From an uncultured Chitinophagaceae bacterium (GTDB taxonomy: Bacteria > Bacteroidota > Bacteroidia > Chitinophagales > Chitinophagaceae), in contig CALCNY010000077.1 in assembly GCA_937897585.1 (NCBI GenBank), positions 1-18,360 on the forward strand: a stretch of DNA of 18,360 bases. The letters run 5' to 3'. Position numbers and translations under genes: made by a program. A model generated the notes under the pieces. That model worked only from the letters and a program-made list of their open reading frames with translations, was not told where the DNA came from and searched no databases. Of the stretch, positions 1-6,154 are shown one piece after another. Positions within the stretch are counted from its first letter, which is position 1. Each line of letters opens with the position of its first letter.

Positions 1-2
1 AT

Positions 3-431
3 ATTTTATATTTCGATGTAATGGAAATGGGACTAGAAGAATTACTTCGTTTTGCAGATAGAAATTCAATGGCTCATGGTTGCGAAACGAGAATGCCTTA
101 TTTAAATCACGAGTTGGTGACTTTTGTGTTTTCTATTTTATCAAGATATAAAATCAACAATGGTTTTACAAAATCTATCTTAAGAAAAATGATGGATTCT
201 CGTTTGCCAAAAGATATTGTATGGCGCACGGATAAAGTAGCTTATGAGCCGCCGCAAAAGATTTGGATGGAAACTAGTTTGATGAAAGATTATCTTCATG
301 AAGCCAATCGTAAATTGGTTTACAACGACATTTTGAAACCCGAAGCTTTACAACGCAAACACAAAGCACTTCATGCACATGATGCTAATAACTATGATTG
401 GAGGTATTTGTGTGTGGCGGGGATGTTGTAG
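3..431 (+). CDS. asnB: Asparagine synthetase (glutamine-hydrolysing), C-terminal part; 5' end outside window
   Basis: The reading frame is open from the window edge, with ILYFD preceding the first ATG at 21, so this is the 3' end of a longer gene, not a 136-residue protein. The visible part fits the end of the ATP-dependent synthetase domain of class B asparagine synthetases, which convert aspartate, ATP and glutamine-derived ammonia to asparagine. Diagnostic stretches are RNSMAHGCETRMPYLNHELV (the family's conserved DRxSMAxxxExRxPFLDxxLV block), then GFTKSILRKMM, LPKDIVWRTDKVAYEPP and the terminal W. The N-terminal Cys2 glutaminase domain cannot be seen. In Bacteroidota such genes may be biosynthetic or sit in polysaccharide clusters, and the missing upstream context leaves that open. 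The TAG stop overlaps the first two bases of the repeat that follows. Confidence 0.85.
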   Translation: MLYFDVMEMGLEELLRFADRNSMAHGCETRMPYLNHELVTFVFSILSRYKINNGFTKSILRKMMDSRLPKDIVWRTDKVAYEPPQKIWMETSLMKDYLHEANRKLVYNDILKPEALQRKHKALHAHDANNYDWRYLCVAGML

Positions 432-594
432 CCCCCTAAATCCCCCAAGGGGGACTTTGATTAAGTCATGCAGGGCTGTCACAACATAAAATAATTTCTA
501 TTATTTAAAAGAAAAATTTCTTGTTCCCAAGGAGTTACATAAAACATCCTAAATAAAACATAATCAAAGTCCCCCTTTGGGGGATTGAGGGGGC
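430..594. repeat. Paired-hairpin interspersed repeat, copy 1 (REPIN/MITE-like)
   Basis: A 165-bp stretch bounded by inverted copies of AGCCCCCTAAATCCCCC, each holding a CCCCC-AAA-GGGGG type hairpin. The right arm (read on the minus strand, 543-586) is identical over 44 bases to 9972-10015 in copy 2. The left arm resembles the other arm of copy 2 (GATTA, then TGC and GGGC), so the two copies are the same two-armed element in opposite orientation. The interior is A/T-rich and holds no gene. The hairpins could end transcription of asnB, but no clear U-run follows. No transposase is present, so any movement would need an enzyme acting in trans, for example a REP-associated Y1 transposase (inference). 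Confidence 0.8.
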
Positions 595-641
595 CCCATT
601 CCAACATTTTTTCTCTATTTTCGTTCCTAAATTAATCAACC

Positions 642-1805
642 ATGAATCCCGAATCATTACACAATAAAAAAACAGGAACAAAATTCATACACGCCGGTGC
701 AGAACCTGATCCTACTACCGGTGCGATTATGACACCTATATATCAGACTTCAACCTATGTTCAGGCAGGTCCTGCTCAACATAAAGGTTACGAGTATGCG
801 CGCTCACAAAATCCAACCAGAGCTGCTTTAGAAACAGCATTAGCAGTGATTGAAAACGGAAAATTCGGATTGGCATTTAGCAGTGGTGTTGCCGCAACAG
901 ATGCTGTTATTAAATTGTTGGCTCCCGGAGATGAAGTGATTTGTGCCAATGATATGTATGGCGGTACTTACAGATTGTTTACCAAAGTATTTGAAAAGTT
1001 TGGTATCAAATTCAAATATGTAGATACCACACATCCTGAAAATGTATCTGCTGCATTAACTGAAAATTCAAAGCTTATCTGGATTGAAACACCAACCAAT
1101 CCATTGATGAATATTACTGATATTGCTGCGATTGCTGCCATTTCAAAGAAAGCAGGAACGATTCTTTGTGTTGACAATACTTTCGCATCACCTTATTTGC
1201 AAAACCCTTTGGATTTGGGTGCTGATATTGTCATGCATTCTTCTACAAAATATTTAGGCGGTCATAGTGATGTGATTCAAGGCGCATTAATCATGAACGA
1301 TCAGTCGCTAAAAGATCAATTATATTTTATACAAAAAAGTTGTGGAGCAGTTCCTGGTCCGTTTGATTGTTTTCTGGTGTTGCGTGGTATCAAAACGCTA
1401 CATGTACGCATGAAGGCCCATTGTGAAAATGGAAAAATAGTTGCACATTTTTTACGCAATCATCCAAAAGTTGATAAAGTTTATTGGTGCGGATTTGAAG
1501 ATCATCACAATTATGAAATCGCCAAAAAACAAATGAAAGATTTCGGTGGCATGTTGAGTTTTACATTGAAAGATGATTCTGTTGAAGCAGCTACAAAAGT
1601 TTTGACAAGCACTAAAGTTTTCTCATTGGCTGAAAGCCTTGGTGGTGTTGAATCTTTAATCAATCATCCTGCAAGTATGACTCACGCAAGTATTCCTAGA
1701 GAAGAAAGAATTAAAAACGGATTGGCTGATGGATTGATTAGATTGAGTATCGGAATAGAAGACGCGGAAGATTTGGTGGAAGATTTGAAGCTGGCGATAG
1801 GGTAG
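642..1805 (+). CDS. PLP-dependent trans-sulfuration enzyme (cystathionine gamma-synthase / gamma-lyase type)
   Basis: A 387-residue member of the Cys/Met metabolism PLP enzyme family, cytosolic, full length for the family. The cofactor lysine is Lys203 in SSTKYLGGHSDV. Tyr52 and Arg54 (YEYAR) would contact the phosphate from the neighbouring subunit, and Asp178 (VDNTFASPYLQ) the pyridine nitrogen. The C-terminal substrate block VFSLAESLGGVESLINHPASMTH is intact. Cystathionine gamma-synthase (metB) joins O-acyl-homoserine to cysteine; gamma-lyase (mccB) splits cystathionine to cysteine. The two cannot be separated reliably from sequence by eye, and the SLGGVESL block occurs in both. ATG at 642 follows an A-rich leader. 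The gene lies 48 bp after a repeat element and has no methionine-pathway partner in view, so its direction of flux is unknown. Confidence 0.88.
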   Translation: MNPESLHNKKTGTKFIHAGAEPDPTTGAIMTPIYQTSTYVQAGPAQHKGYEYARSQNPTRAALETALAVIENGKFGLAFSSGVAATDAVIKLLAPGDEVICANDMYGGTYRLFTKVFEKFGIKFKYVDTTHPENVSAALTENSKLIWIETPTNPLMNITDIAAIAAISKKAGTILCVDNTFASPYLQNPLDLGADIVMHSSTKYLGGHSDVIQGALIMNDQSLKDQLYFIQKSCGAVPGPFDCFLVLRGIKTLHVRMKAHCENGKIVAHFLRNHPKVDKVYWCGFEDHHNYEIAKKQMKDFGGMLSFTLKDDSVEAATKVLTSTKVFSLAESLGGVESLINHPASMTHASIPREERIKNGLADGLIRLSIGIEDAEDLVEDLKLAIG

Positions 1806-1876
1806 GAAATAATTTAAAATTCAAAAGTAAAAATTCAAAAAAATAATTCGTGAATTCGTGGTTATCAAAAACCAAC

Positions 1877-2647
1877 ATGACTGAAGAACTCAAAATATTT
1901 TTAAACAAAAAGGTTGATGAATATAATCGACCTTTTTTTATTAATGCAGATCCCATCTGTATTCCACATCTGTTCAGTAAAAAACAAGACATTGAAATAG
2001 CGGGATTCTTTGCTGCGATTTTTGCCTGGGGAATCAGAACCACCATCATTGCCAAATCAAAAGAGCTGATGCAATTGATGGATAATGCTCCTCATGATTT
2101 TTGTTTACATCATACAGATCATGATTTGAAAAAATTACTGCAATTCAAACATCGTACTTTCAATACAACTGACCTATTGTACTTCATTGAGTTTTTTAAA
2201 TTTCATTACGCTCAAAATGAATCATTAGAAACGGCATTCACCAAATGGATGAAAAAAAATGATATCAATACTGAAAATGCGTTAAACGGTTTTTATGATT
2301 ATTTTTTCTCTTTGCCTGATGTGCCGAAACGTACATTAAAACACATTGCTTCTCCCAATAAAAATTCTGCTTGTAAAAGAATCAACATGTATTTAAGATG
2401 GATGGTTCGCAAAGACAATCGTGGTGTGGATTTTGGAATATGGAATCAGATCAAACCTTCACAGTTAATCATTCCTTTAGACTTGCATGTGGCACGTGTG
2501 GCGCAACATTTCAATCTCATTCAAAGAAAACAATTTGACTGGCTTACAGCAGTTGAGTTGACAGATACAATGAAACAGCTAGATAAAAAAGATCCTGCGA
2601 AATATGATTTTGCTTTGTTTGCATTAGGCGTGCTGGAAAAATATTGA
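1877..2647 (+). CDS. TIGR02757 / DUF2400 family protein
   Basis: About 256 residues. The frame opens at a GTG (1850), but that codon lies in an intergenic repeat-like sequence (ATTCGTGAATTCGTGG), so the ATG at 1877 (MTEELKIFLNKK) is preferred. Family hallmarks are SACKRINMYLRWMVRKD with Lys167, GVDFGIW, the IIPLDLHVARVA stretch with Asp202, and KYDFALFALGV near the C-terminus. The family is widespread in Bacteroidota and has no function I can state. The LDLHVAR segment looks like the VDTHVxR segment holding the catalytic Asp of HhH-GPD DNA glycosylases, which hints at a base-excision-repair fold; this is inference. It starts 71 bp after the trans-sulfuration gene and 12 bp before the next gene, so co-transcription with the latter is likely. 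Confidence 0.8.
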   Translation: MTEELKIFLNKKVDEYNRPFFINADPICIPHLFSKKQDIEIAGFFAAIFAWGIRTTIIAKSKELMQLMDNAPHDFCLHHTDHDLKKLLQFKHRTFNTTDLLYFIEFFKFHYAQNESLETAFTKWMKKNDINTENALNGFYDYFFSLPDVPKRTLKHIASPNKNSACKRINMYLRWMVRKDNRGVDFGIWNQIKPSQLIIPLDLHVARVAQHFNLIQRKQFDWLTAVELTDTMKQLDKKDPAKYDFALFALGVLEKY

Positions 2648-2659
2648 TTATATTTAATT

Positions 2660-2992
2660 ATGAAAGAAGATAATCACCCAACCAACAATTCTATTTTAGA
2701 CGATGTGATTGCGTGCAATGATCTTACTGTTTTAAATGACGACTTACTCATTCAGCAACTTGCTGATTATATCAATCAATTAATTCTTGTAAATTTCGAA
2801 AGACTGGTTCAATTATTATATCGCATTGATGTCAGTGAAGCCAAATTGAAATATTTACTCAAAGAAAATCCTGGTGAAGATGCCGGTAAAATCATCGCGG
2901 TATTGATTATTGAAAGGCAAATTCAAAAAATAAAATTCAGAAAAGAAATGTCGGAGAGCGACAGAGATGATGGTGGGGAGGAGAGGCTATAA
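2660..2992 (+). CDS. Small conserved-looking protein of unknown function
   Basis: A 110-residue acidic protein that I do not assign to a named family. It starts 12 bp after the TIGR02757 gene and is probably in its operon. Residues about 28-90 are predicted mostly helical, with an amphipathic run LADYINQLILVNFERLVQLLYRID and later IIAVLIIERQIQKIKFRKE. The last 15 residues are charged and low-complexity (SESDRDDGGEERL). There is no signal peptide, membrane segment or cysteine cluster. Codon use and the clean ATG favour a real gene. Similar short proteins are common in Bacteroidota as hypothetical proteins. It could be a binding partner of the preceding protein, but only adjacency suggests this. 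Confidence 0.65.
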   Translation: MKEDNHPTNNSILDDVIACNDLTVLNDDLLIQQLADYINQLILVNFERLVQLLYRIDVSEAKLKYLLKENPGEDAGKIIAVLIIERQIQKIKFRKEMSESDRDDGGEERL

Positions 2993-3016
2993 ATGTAAAA
3001 TAATGAAACTTTTATT

Positions 3017-3134
3017 GTTCCAGATGTTCCAAAGGTTCAATTGGTTCAAAAGGTTTCAGATTTTCTACAACAACTTGCACTAACAATCTCTAAAAAACCT
3101 TTTGAACGAATTGAACTTCGTAAGCCTTTTGAAC
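3017..3134. repeat. 9-bp tandem repeats GTTCAAnnn in opposed arrays, locus 1
   Basis: Five in-register 9-bp units run from 3017 to 3061 (GTTCCAGAT, GTTCCAAAG, GTTCAATTG, GTTCAAAAG, GTTTCAGAT). After a 37-bp spacer, the complementary-strand version follows at 3099-3134 (CTTTTGAAC, GAATTGAAC, TTCGTAAGC, CTTTTGAAC). Bases 3035-3052 can pair with 3099-3116 at 17 of 18 positions, giving a strong stem. The same unit recurs at three more intergenic loci in this window. Confidence 0.85.
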
Positions 3135-3211
3135 TTTAGTAAATGTCTATTCTCTAACCTTCCCTTCATCTACTTTTATTTAGGTAAATTAATTATGAAA
3201 AATCTGTTTTT

Positions 3212-3236
3212 TACATGTTGTCATCATGTACTTTTG
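3212..3236 (+). promoter_or_regulatory. Promoter-like motif with overlapping operator-like dyad upstream of the FAH-family gene
   Basis: TACTTTTG at 3229-3236 fits the Bacteroidota -7 consensus TAnnTTTG. A perfect 6-bp dyad, TACATG-N7-CATGTA (3212-3230), ends on the first two bases of that motif, where a bound repressor would block RNA polymerase. A clear -33 TTTG is missing (TGTTTTTT lies in about the right place). Transcription would start near 3243, leaving a leader of about 100 bases before the ATG at 3344. Confidence 0.4.
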
Positions 3237-3343
3237 CATCAATTACAATGTTATGAAATAACCATAAGAGTAAGCATCATACCAACCGGGGATGAGTATT
3301 AAGGGTATAACATGTGACAATAATTTAAAAATAAAAAACACAC

Positions 3344-4354
3344 ATGAAACTAGCTACTTATTTAAAAGATGGCCACGAGCAATTGGCACTGATTGTTAAC
3401 GGCATGTTGTATGATTTAGATTTGTTGCATCCTGATTTGCCTGTTTCGATGTCGATGTTTTTAAATTACTGGGACGATTATTATCCAATAGTAATGACAA
3501 TTGATCAACAAATAAAATCAGGGATTTCAAAATCTGTTGTAGGTACTCCATTTGAAAATGAAACCATTCTTGCTCCGGTTCCAAGTCCTACAAGTTGCAG
3601 AGATGGTTATGCCTTTCGCCAACATGTTGCTGCTGCAAGAAGAAACAGAAAAGTAGATATGATTCCGGAGTTCGATCAGTATCCGATTTTTTATTTTACC
3701 AATCATAACAGTATTCAGGGTCCTGGTGATATTTACTGCATGCCTGATCATTTTGAAAAATTAGATTTTGAATTGGAAGCAGCTATTGTAATTAACCGTC
3801 CAGGTAGAAATATTAAAGCTGCTGACGCAGATAATTATATTGCAGGTTTGATGATCATGAATGACATGAGTGCACGAAGATTACAAATGGAAGAAATGCT
3901 ACTTAATCTTGGTCCTGCAAAAGGAAAAGATTTCTCAACTGTAATTGGTCCTGTGCTGGTAACATTGGATGAATTAGAATCATTTGAAGTTCCTTGCAAA
4001 GAAGGACACACTGGTAAAAGTTGGAATCTGGAAATGAAATGTTTTGTAAATGGCATTCAAGTGAGTAAAGGAAATCTCGGTGATATGGATTGGACATTCG
4101 CTGAAATTATCGAGCGTTGCAGCTATGGTGTTACTATGCATGCAGGTGATGTGATAGGAAGTGGTACTGTAGGAACGGGTTGTTTCCTTGAATTGAATGG
4201 TACAGGCAAACTAAATGATCCCAATTACCAAGAGCAATGGTTACAACCTGGCGATGTGGTTGAAATGGAAATTGATGGTTTGGGAAAGCTCACAAACAAG
4301 ATTGTTAAAGAAGATAGTGATTTTTCGATATTGGGTTTGAAAAAGGGAGTTTGA
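3344..4354 (+). CDS. Fumarylacetoacetate hydrolase (FAH) family protein
   Basis: A 336-residue cytosolic C-C bond hydrolase of the FAH superfamily. By comparison with mammalian fumarylacetoacetase, His94 in DGYAFRQHVAAAR matches the catalytic His of RQHATN; Glu143 and Glu145 (FELEAA) and Asp174 (MNDMSAR) match metal ligands; GPAKGKDF carries the active-site Lys194; and GSGTVGTGC (272-280) matches the C-terminal signature. These features fit fumarylacetoacetase, the last step of tyrosine/homogentisate breakdown to fumarate and acetoacetate, better than the shorter acylpyruvases. A flavin-reductase-family gene follows in the same direction, and I recall the two often occurring together in Bacteroidota aromatic-degradation loci (recalled, not checked). 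No homogentisate dioxygenase lies in the window. A GxxExxY cassette is inserted directly after its stop codon. Confidence 0.87.
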   Translation: MKLATYLKDGHEQLALIVNGMLYDLDLLHPDLPVSMSMFLNYWDDYYPIVMTIDQQIKSGISKSVVGTPFENETILAPVPSPTSCRDGYAFRQHVAAARRNRKVDMIPEFDQYPIFYFTNHNSIQGPGDIYCMPDHFEKLDFELEAAIVINRPGRNIKAADADNYIAGLMIMNDMSARRLQMEEMLLNLGPAKGKDFSTVIGPVLVTLDELESFEVPCKEGHTGKSWNLEMKCFVNGIQVSKGNLGDMDWTFAEIIERCSYGVTMHAGDVIGSGTVGTGCFLELNGTGKLNDPNYQEQWLQPGDVVEMEIDGLGKLTNKIVKEDSDFSILGLKKGV

Positions 4355-4360
4355 TTTTTA

Positions 4361-4403
4361 TTTTTACCGCAGAGAATGGAGTAGAAAGTGTTTGCGCAGA
4401 GTT
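4361..4403 (+). repeat. Left inverted repeat of the GxxExxY cassette
   Basis: Contains ACCGCAGAGAATGGAGT followed by GCGCAGAGTTTT. It matches the right end on the opposite strand (4993-5037) with only A/G changes in the conserved blocks. Confidence 0.75.
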
Positions 4404-4553
4404 TTGTTGTTTATCATTTCTTAATTCACAACATCTTTGTGGTGAATTAATCATCGATTTTTTTAATAATTAGATTACTGAATAAATATTAATAGGCTAA
4501 AAAAGTAAATCCATTAATATCTGTAATAAATTTAGTTTTAAAGTAAATTTATT

Positions 4554-4943
4554 ATGGAGTATAATGATTATTTAAACGAATTAGGAGGTATTATACTAGA
4601 TTCAGCAATTACTGTTCACAAGAATTTAGGACCTGGTTTACTTGAATCTGCTTATCATTTAGCATTGAAAAGAGAACTTGAATTAAGAGGTTTGTTTGTC
4701 AAGTCCAAAGTGCCTATAACTTTGTTTTACAAAGAAATCAATTTGGGTAAGGCCTATGAAATTGATCTATTGGTAGAAGATGAAATTATCATTGAAAATA
4801 AATCTTCACAAGAAATCAATCCAATTTATCTAGCACAATTGATTACTTATTTAAAATTATCGGATAAAAAACTTGGCTATTTGATTAATTTTAATGTCCC
4901 ATTATTAAAAGATGGTTTTAAAAGAGTAGCGAATAGATTTTAA
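4554..4943 (+). CDS. GxxExxY protein (PD-(D/E)XK nuclease-like fold)
   Basis: A 129-residue protein, the usual size for the GxxExxY family. The name-giving motif is Gly28-LL-Glu31-SA-Tyr34 in LGPGLLESAYHLAL. Downstream, Asp71 (YEIDLLVEDEIIIENKSS) followed by Glu81-x-Lys83, and Gln95 in YLAQLITYLK, fit a PD-(D/E)XK nuclease core. The family has no established biochemical role that I know of. It has no signal peptide or membrane segment. The gene sits alone inside an inverted-repeat-bounded unit, between a hydrolase and a reductase with which it has no obvious metabolic link. It may be the functional cargo of a small mobile unit or a nuclease acting on its ends (inference). The ATG at 4554 is the first in frame and gives the typical N-terminus. 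Confidence 0.88.
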   Translation: MEYNDYLNELGGIILDSAITVHKNLGPGLLESAYHLALKRELELRGLFVKSKVPITLFYKEINLGKAYEIDLLVEDEIIIENKSSQEINPIYLAQLITYLKLSDKKLGYLINFNVPLLKDGFKRVANRF

Positions 4944-4992
4944 TAATCAAAAAGTCGAAAAGAAAATACTCAATAAAGTAATTAGATTTATA

Positions 4993-5037
4993 AAACTCCG
5001 CGTTAACTCGTATAACTCCATTCTCCGCGGTAAAAAA
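4993..5037 (-). repeat. Right inverted repeat of the GxxExxY cassette
   Basis: Read on the minus strand it gives ACCGCGGAGAATGGAGT, then ACGCGGAGTTTT. Its outer edge lies 5 bp before the start codon of the flavin reductase gene, so it forms part of that gene's leader. Confidence 0.75.
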
Positions 5038-5042
5038 ATAAT

Positions 5043-5927
5043 ATGGTAACAATTAAAATCTCTGATTTAACAACAGCACAAACTCAAAGCTACCTCCAAC
5101 ACGCAATCGCACCGCGTCCGATATGTTTTGCATCTACCATTGATAAGGAAGGAAACGTGAATTTAAGTCCGTTTAGTTTTTTCAATATGTTCTCTGCCAA
5201 TCCGCCGATTGTAGTTTTTTCGCCGGCAAAAAGAGTGAGAGATAATACCATCAAACATACTTTAGAAAATGTAATGGAAGTTCCTGAAGTAGTGATCAAC
5301 ATGGTGGATTATGATATGGTGCAGCAGATGTCGTTGAGTAGCTGCGAATATCCAAAAGGAACGAATGAATTTACCAAGGCAGGATTTACCGAACAACAAT
5401 CAACTGTTGTGAAACCACCAATGGTAAAAGAAAGCAAGATCAAGTTTGAATGTAAAGTGAATCAGATTATTCCTTTGGGAACCGAAGGTGGTGCAGGAAA
5501 TTTGGTGATTGCAGAAATATTGGTCATGCATCTTGAAGAATCTATTTTAAATGCTGAACAAAAAATTGACAATACCAAAATAGAATTACTTGGTAGACTT
5601 GGCGATCATTGGTACACACGAACCAATGCGGCCAGCATGTTTGAAGTGGCAAAGCCAAATATCAAATTGGGTATTGGCTTCGATCAATTACCAGAAGCCA
5701 TCATAAAAAGTAAAATTTTGAATGGAAATGATTTGGGTAAACTAGCCAATGTAAATGAAATGCCCGTTATCAATCCTGCATTTCATGATGATAAATTGAA
5801 AAATATCATTCAGTATTATTCCATCAATCCTGAAGAAATGGAACGAGAATTACATAGCTATGCGAAAGAATTGCTGCAGCAAGACAAGGTGGAAGAAGCT
5901 TGGCAAATATTGTTGGGAGCGAGTTAG
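5043..5927 (+). CDS. Flavin reductase family protein (FMN-binding split barrel)
   Basis: A 294-residue cytosolic protein. Residues ~18-180 match the flavin reductase-like/DIM6-NTAB domain: the FMN-binding run APRPICFASTIDKEGNVNLSPFSFFNMFSANPPIVVFSP (22-60) is characteristic, with NLVIAEILVMHLEE near the end of the barrel. The C-terminal ~100 residues (from about 200) form a mostly helical extension that I do not recognise as a separate domain. Such proteins supply reduced flavin to oxygenases or act on flavin-linked substrates. Its original neighbour was probably the FAH-family gene, now separated from it by the GxxExxY cassette, so it may take part in aromatic-compound catabolism. The right end of the cassette leaves only ATAAT before its ATG, so translation initiation uses cassette-derived leader sequence. 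Confidence 0.82.
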   Translation: MVTIKISDLTTAQTQSYLQHAIAPRPICFASTIDKEGNVNLSPFSFFNMFSANPPIVVFSPAKRVRDNTIKHTLENVMEVPEVVINMVDYDMVQQMSLSSCEYPKGTNEFTKAGFTEQQSTVVKPPMVKESKIKFECKVNQIIPLGTEGGAGNLVIAEILVMHLEESILNAEQKIDNTKIELLGRLGDHWYTRTNAASMFEVAKPNIKLGIGFDQLPEAIIKSKILNGNDLGKLANVNEMPVINPAFHDDKLKNIIQYYSINPEEMERELHSYAKELLQQDKVEEAWQILLGAS

Positions 5928-5941
5928 ATAAGAGGAAATTT

Positions 5942-6024
5942 GTTCAAGAGGTTAAAAAGGTTCAATTTGTTCAAAAAGTTCAATCAACCTATTAAACTCA
6001 TTGAACTTCTTGAACCTTTTAAAC
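5942..6024. repeat. 9-bp tandem repeats GTTCAAnnn in opposed arrays, locus 2
   Basis: Five units on one strand (5942-5986: GTTCAAGAG, GTTAAAAAG, GTTCAATTT, GTTCAAAAA, GTTCAATCA) are followed after 2 bp by four units of the complement (5989-6024: CTATTAAAC, TCATTGAAC, TTCTTGAAC, CTTTTAAAC). The halves pair at roughly 27 of 36 positions, so the region can form a long imperfect hairpin with almost no loop between the arrays. Confidence 0.85.
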
Positions 6025-6038
6025 TTTTCAATATTCCC

Positions 6039-6083
6039 TATCCAGCTTATCTAGCTTATCCAGCCTATCCATCCTATCCAGCA
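6039..6083. repeat. Second 9-bp tandem repeat, five units of TATCCAGCY
   Basis: Units are TATCCAGCT, TATCTAGCT, TATCCAGCC, TATCCATCC and TATCCAGCA, in perfect 9-bp register. The period equals that of the adjacent GTTCAAnnn arrays although the sequence is unrelated. It lies 34 bp before the lysS -7 motif. Confidence 0.85.
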
Positions 6084-6116
6084 AATCTCTCTTTTTAAAA
6101 ACCGCCCCACTTCAAT

Positions 6117-6124
6117 TACCTTTG
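6117..6124 (+). promoter_or_regulatory. Likely -7 promoter element of lysS
   Basis: TACCTTTG matches the Bacteroidota TAnnTTTG consensus and lies 30 bp before the lysS ATG, which fits a short leader. No convincing -33 TTTG was found at the expected distance. Confidence 0.5.
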
Positions 6125-6154
6125 TCATCTCAAAAAAATTATATCAATTAAAAT

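Larger units (their letters stand above)
2993..3343. other. Intergenic region of 351 bp: repeat array plus promoter-like segment
   Basis: This gap holds a 9-bp repeat array in two opposed halves (3017-3134) and, further right, a perfect TAnnTTTG motif overlapping a dyad (3212-3236). The remaining ~100 bp up to the next gene is A/T-rich. A short open frame at 3195-3302 (35 codons, beginning MKNLFFTCCHHVLLHQ) crosses the promoter motif and is not called as a gene. No RNA gene or riboswitch fold was recognised. Confidence 0.6.
4361..5037 (+). mobile_element. Candidate GxxExxY cassette bounded by ~43-bp inverted repeats
   Basis: The left end (4361-4403) and the reverse complement of the right end (4993-5037) align along their length: both read TTTTTACCGC(A/G)GAGAATGGAGT, then a variable ~13 bases, then CGC(A/G)GAGTTTT. 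Between them lies one gene (4554-4943) and A/T-rich flanks, including a dyad TTAATTCAC/GTGAATTAA at 4421-4450. The unit starts 6 bp after the stop of one gene and ends 5 bp before the ATG of the next, so it makes up nearly the whole intergenic space. No transposase or clear target-site duplication was seen. Calling it mobile is inference from the end structure and from a gene-less relative at 11371-11487. Confidence 0.5.

Noticed and set aside
616..623. TATTTTCG as the promoter of the trans-sulfuration gene
   Set aside because: A mismatch falls in the conserved TTTG part and no -33 partner is present; support is too weak to list as a feature.
1850..1876. GTG start nine codons upstream of the DUF2400 gene
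   Set aside because: The GTG is in a repeat-like ATTCGTGAATTCGTGG stretch and adds residues that do not look conserved; the ATG at 1877 is preferred.
3102..3302. Open frame of 66 codons downstream of the small helical protein
   Set aside because: It starts inside the 9-bp repeat array, crosses the promoter-like motif, and its translation has no recognisable domain or coding-like composition. The inner 35-codon version (from 3195) has a Cys/His run (CCHH) but no support as a leader peptide.
5942..6083. Possible CRISPR array
   Set aside because: Units are 9 bp with no separate spacers, and no cas gene is nearby. It is a simple short-period tandem repeat.
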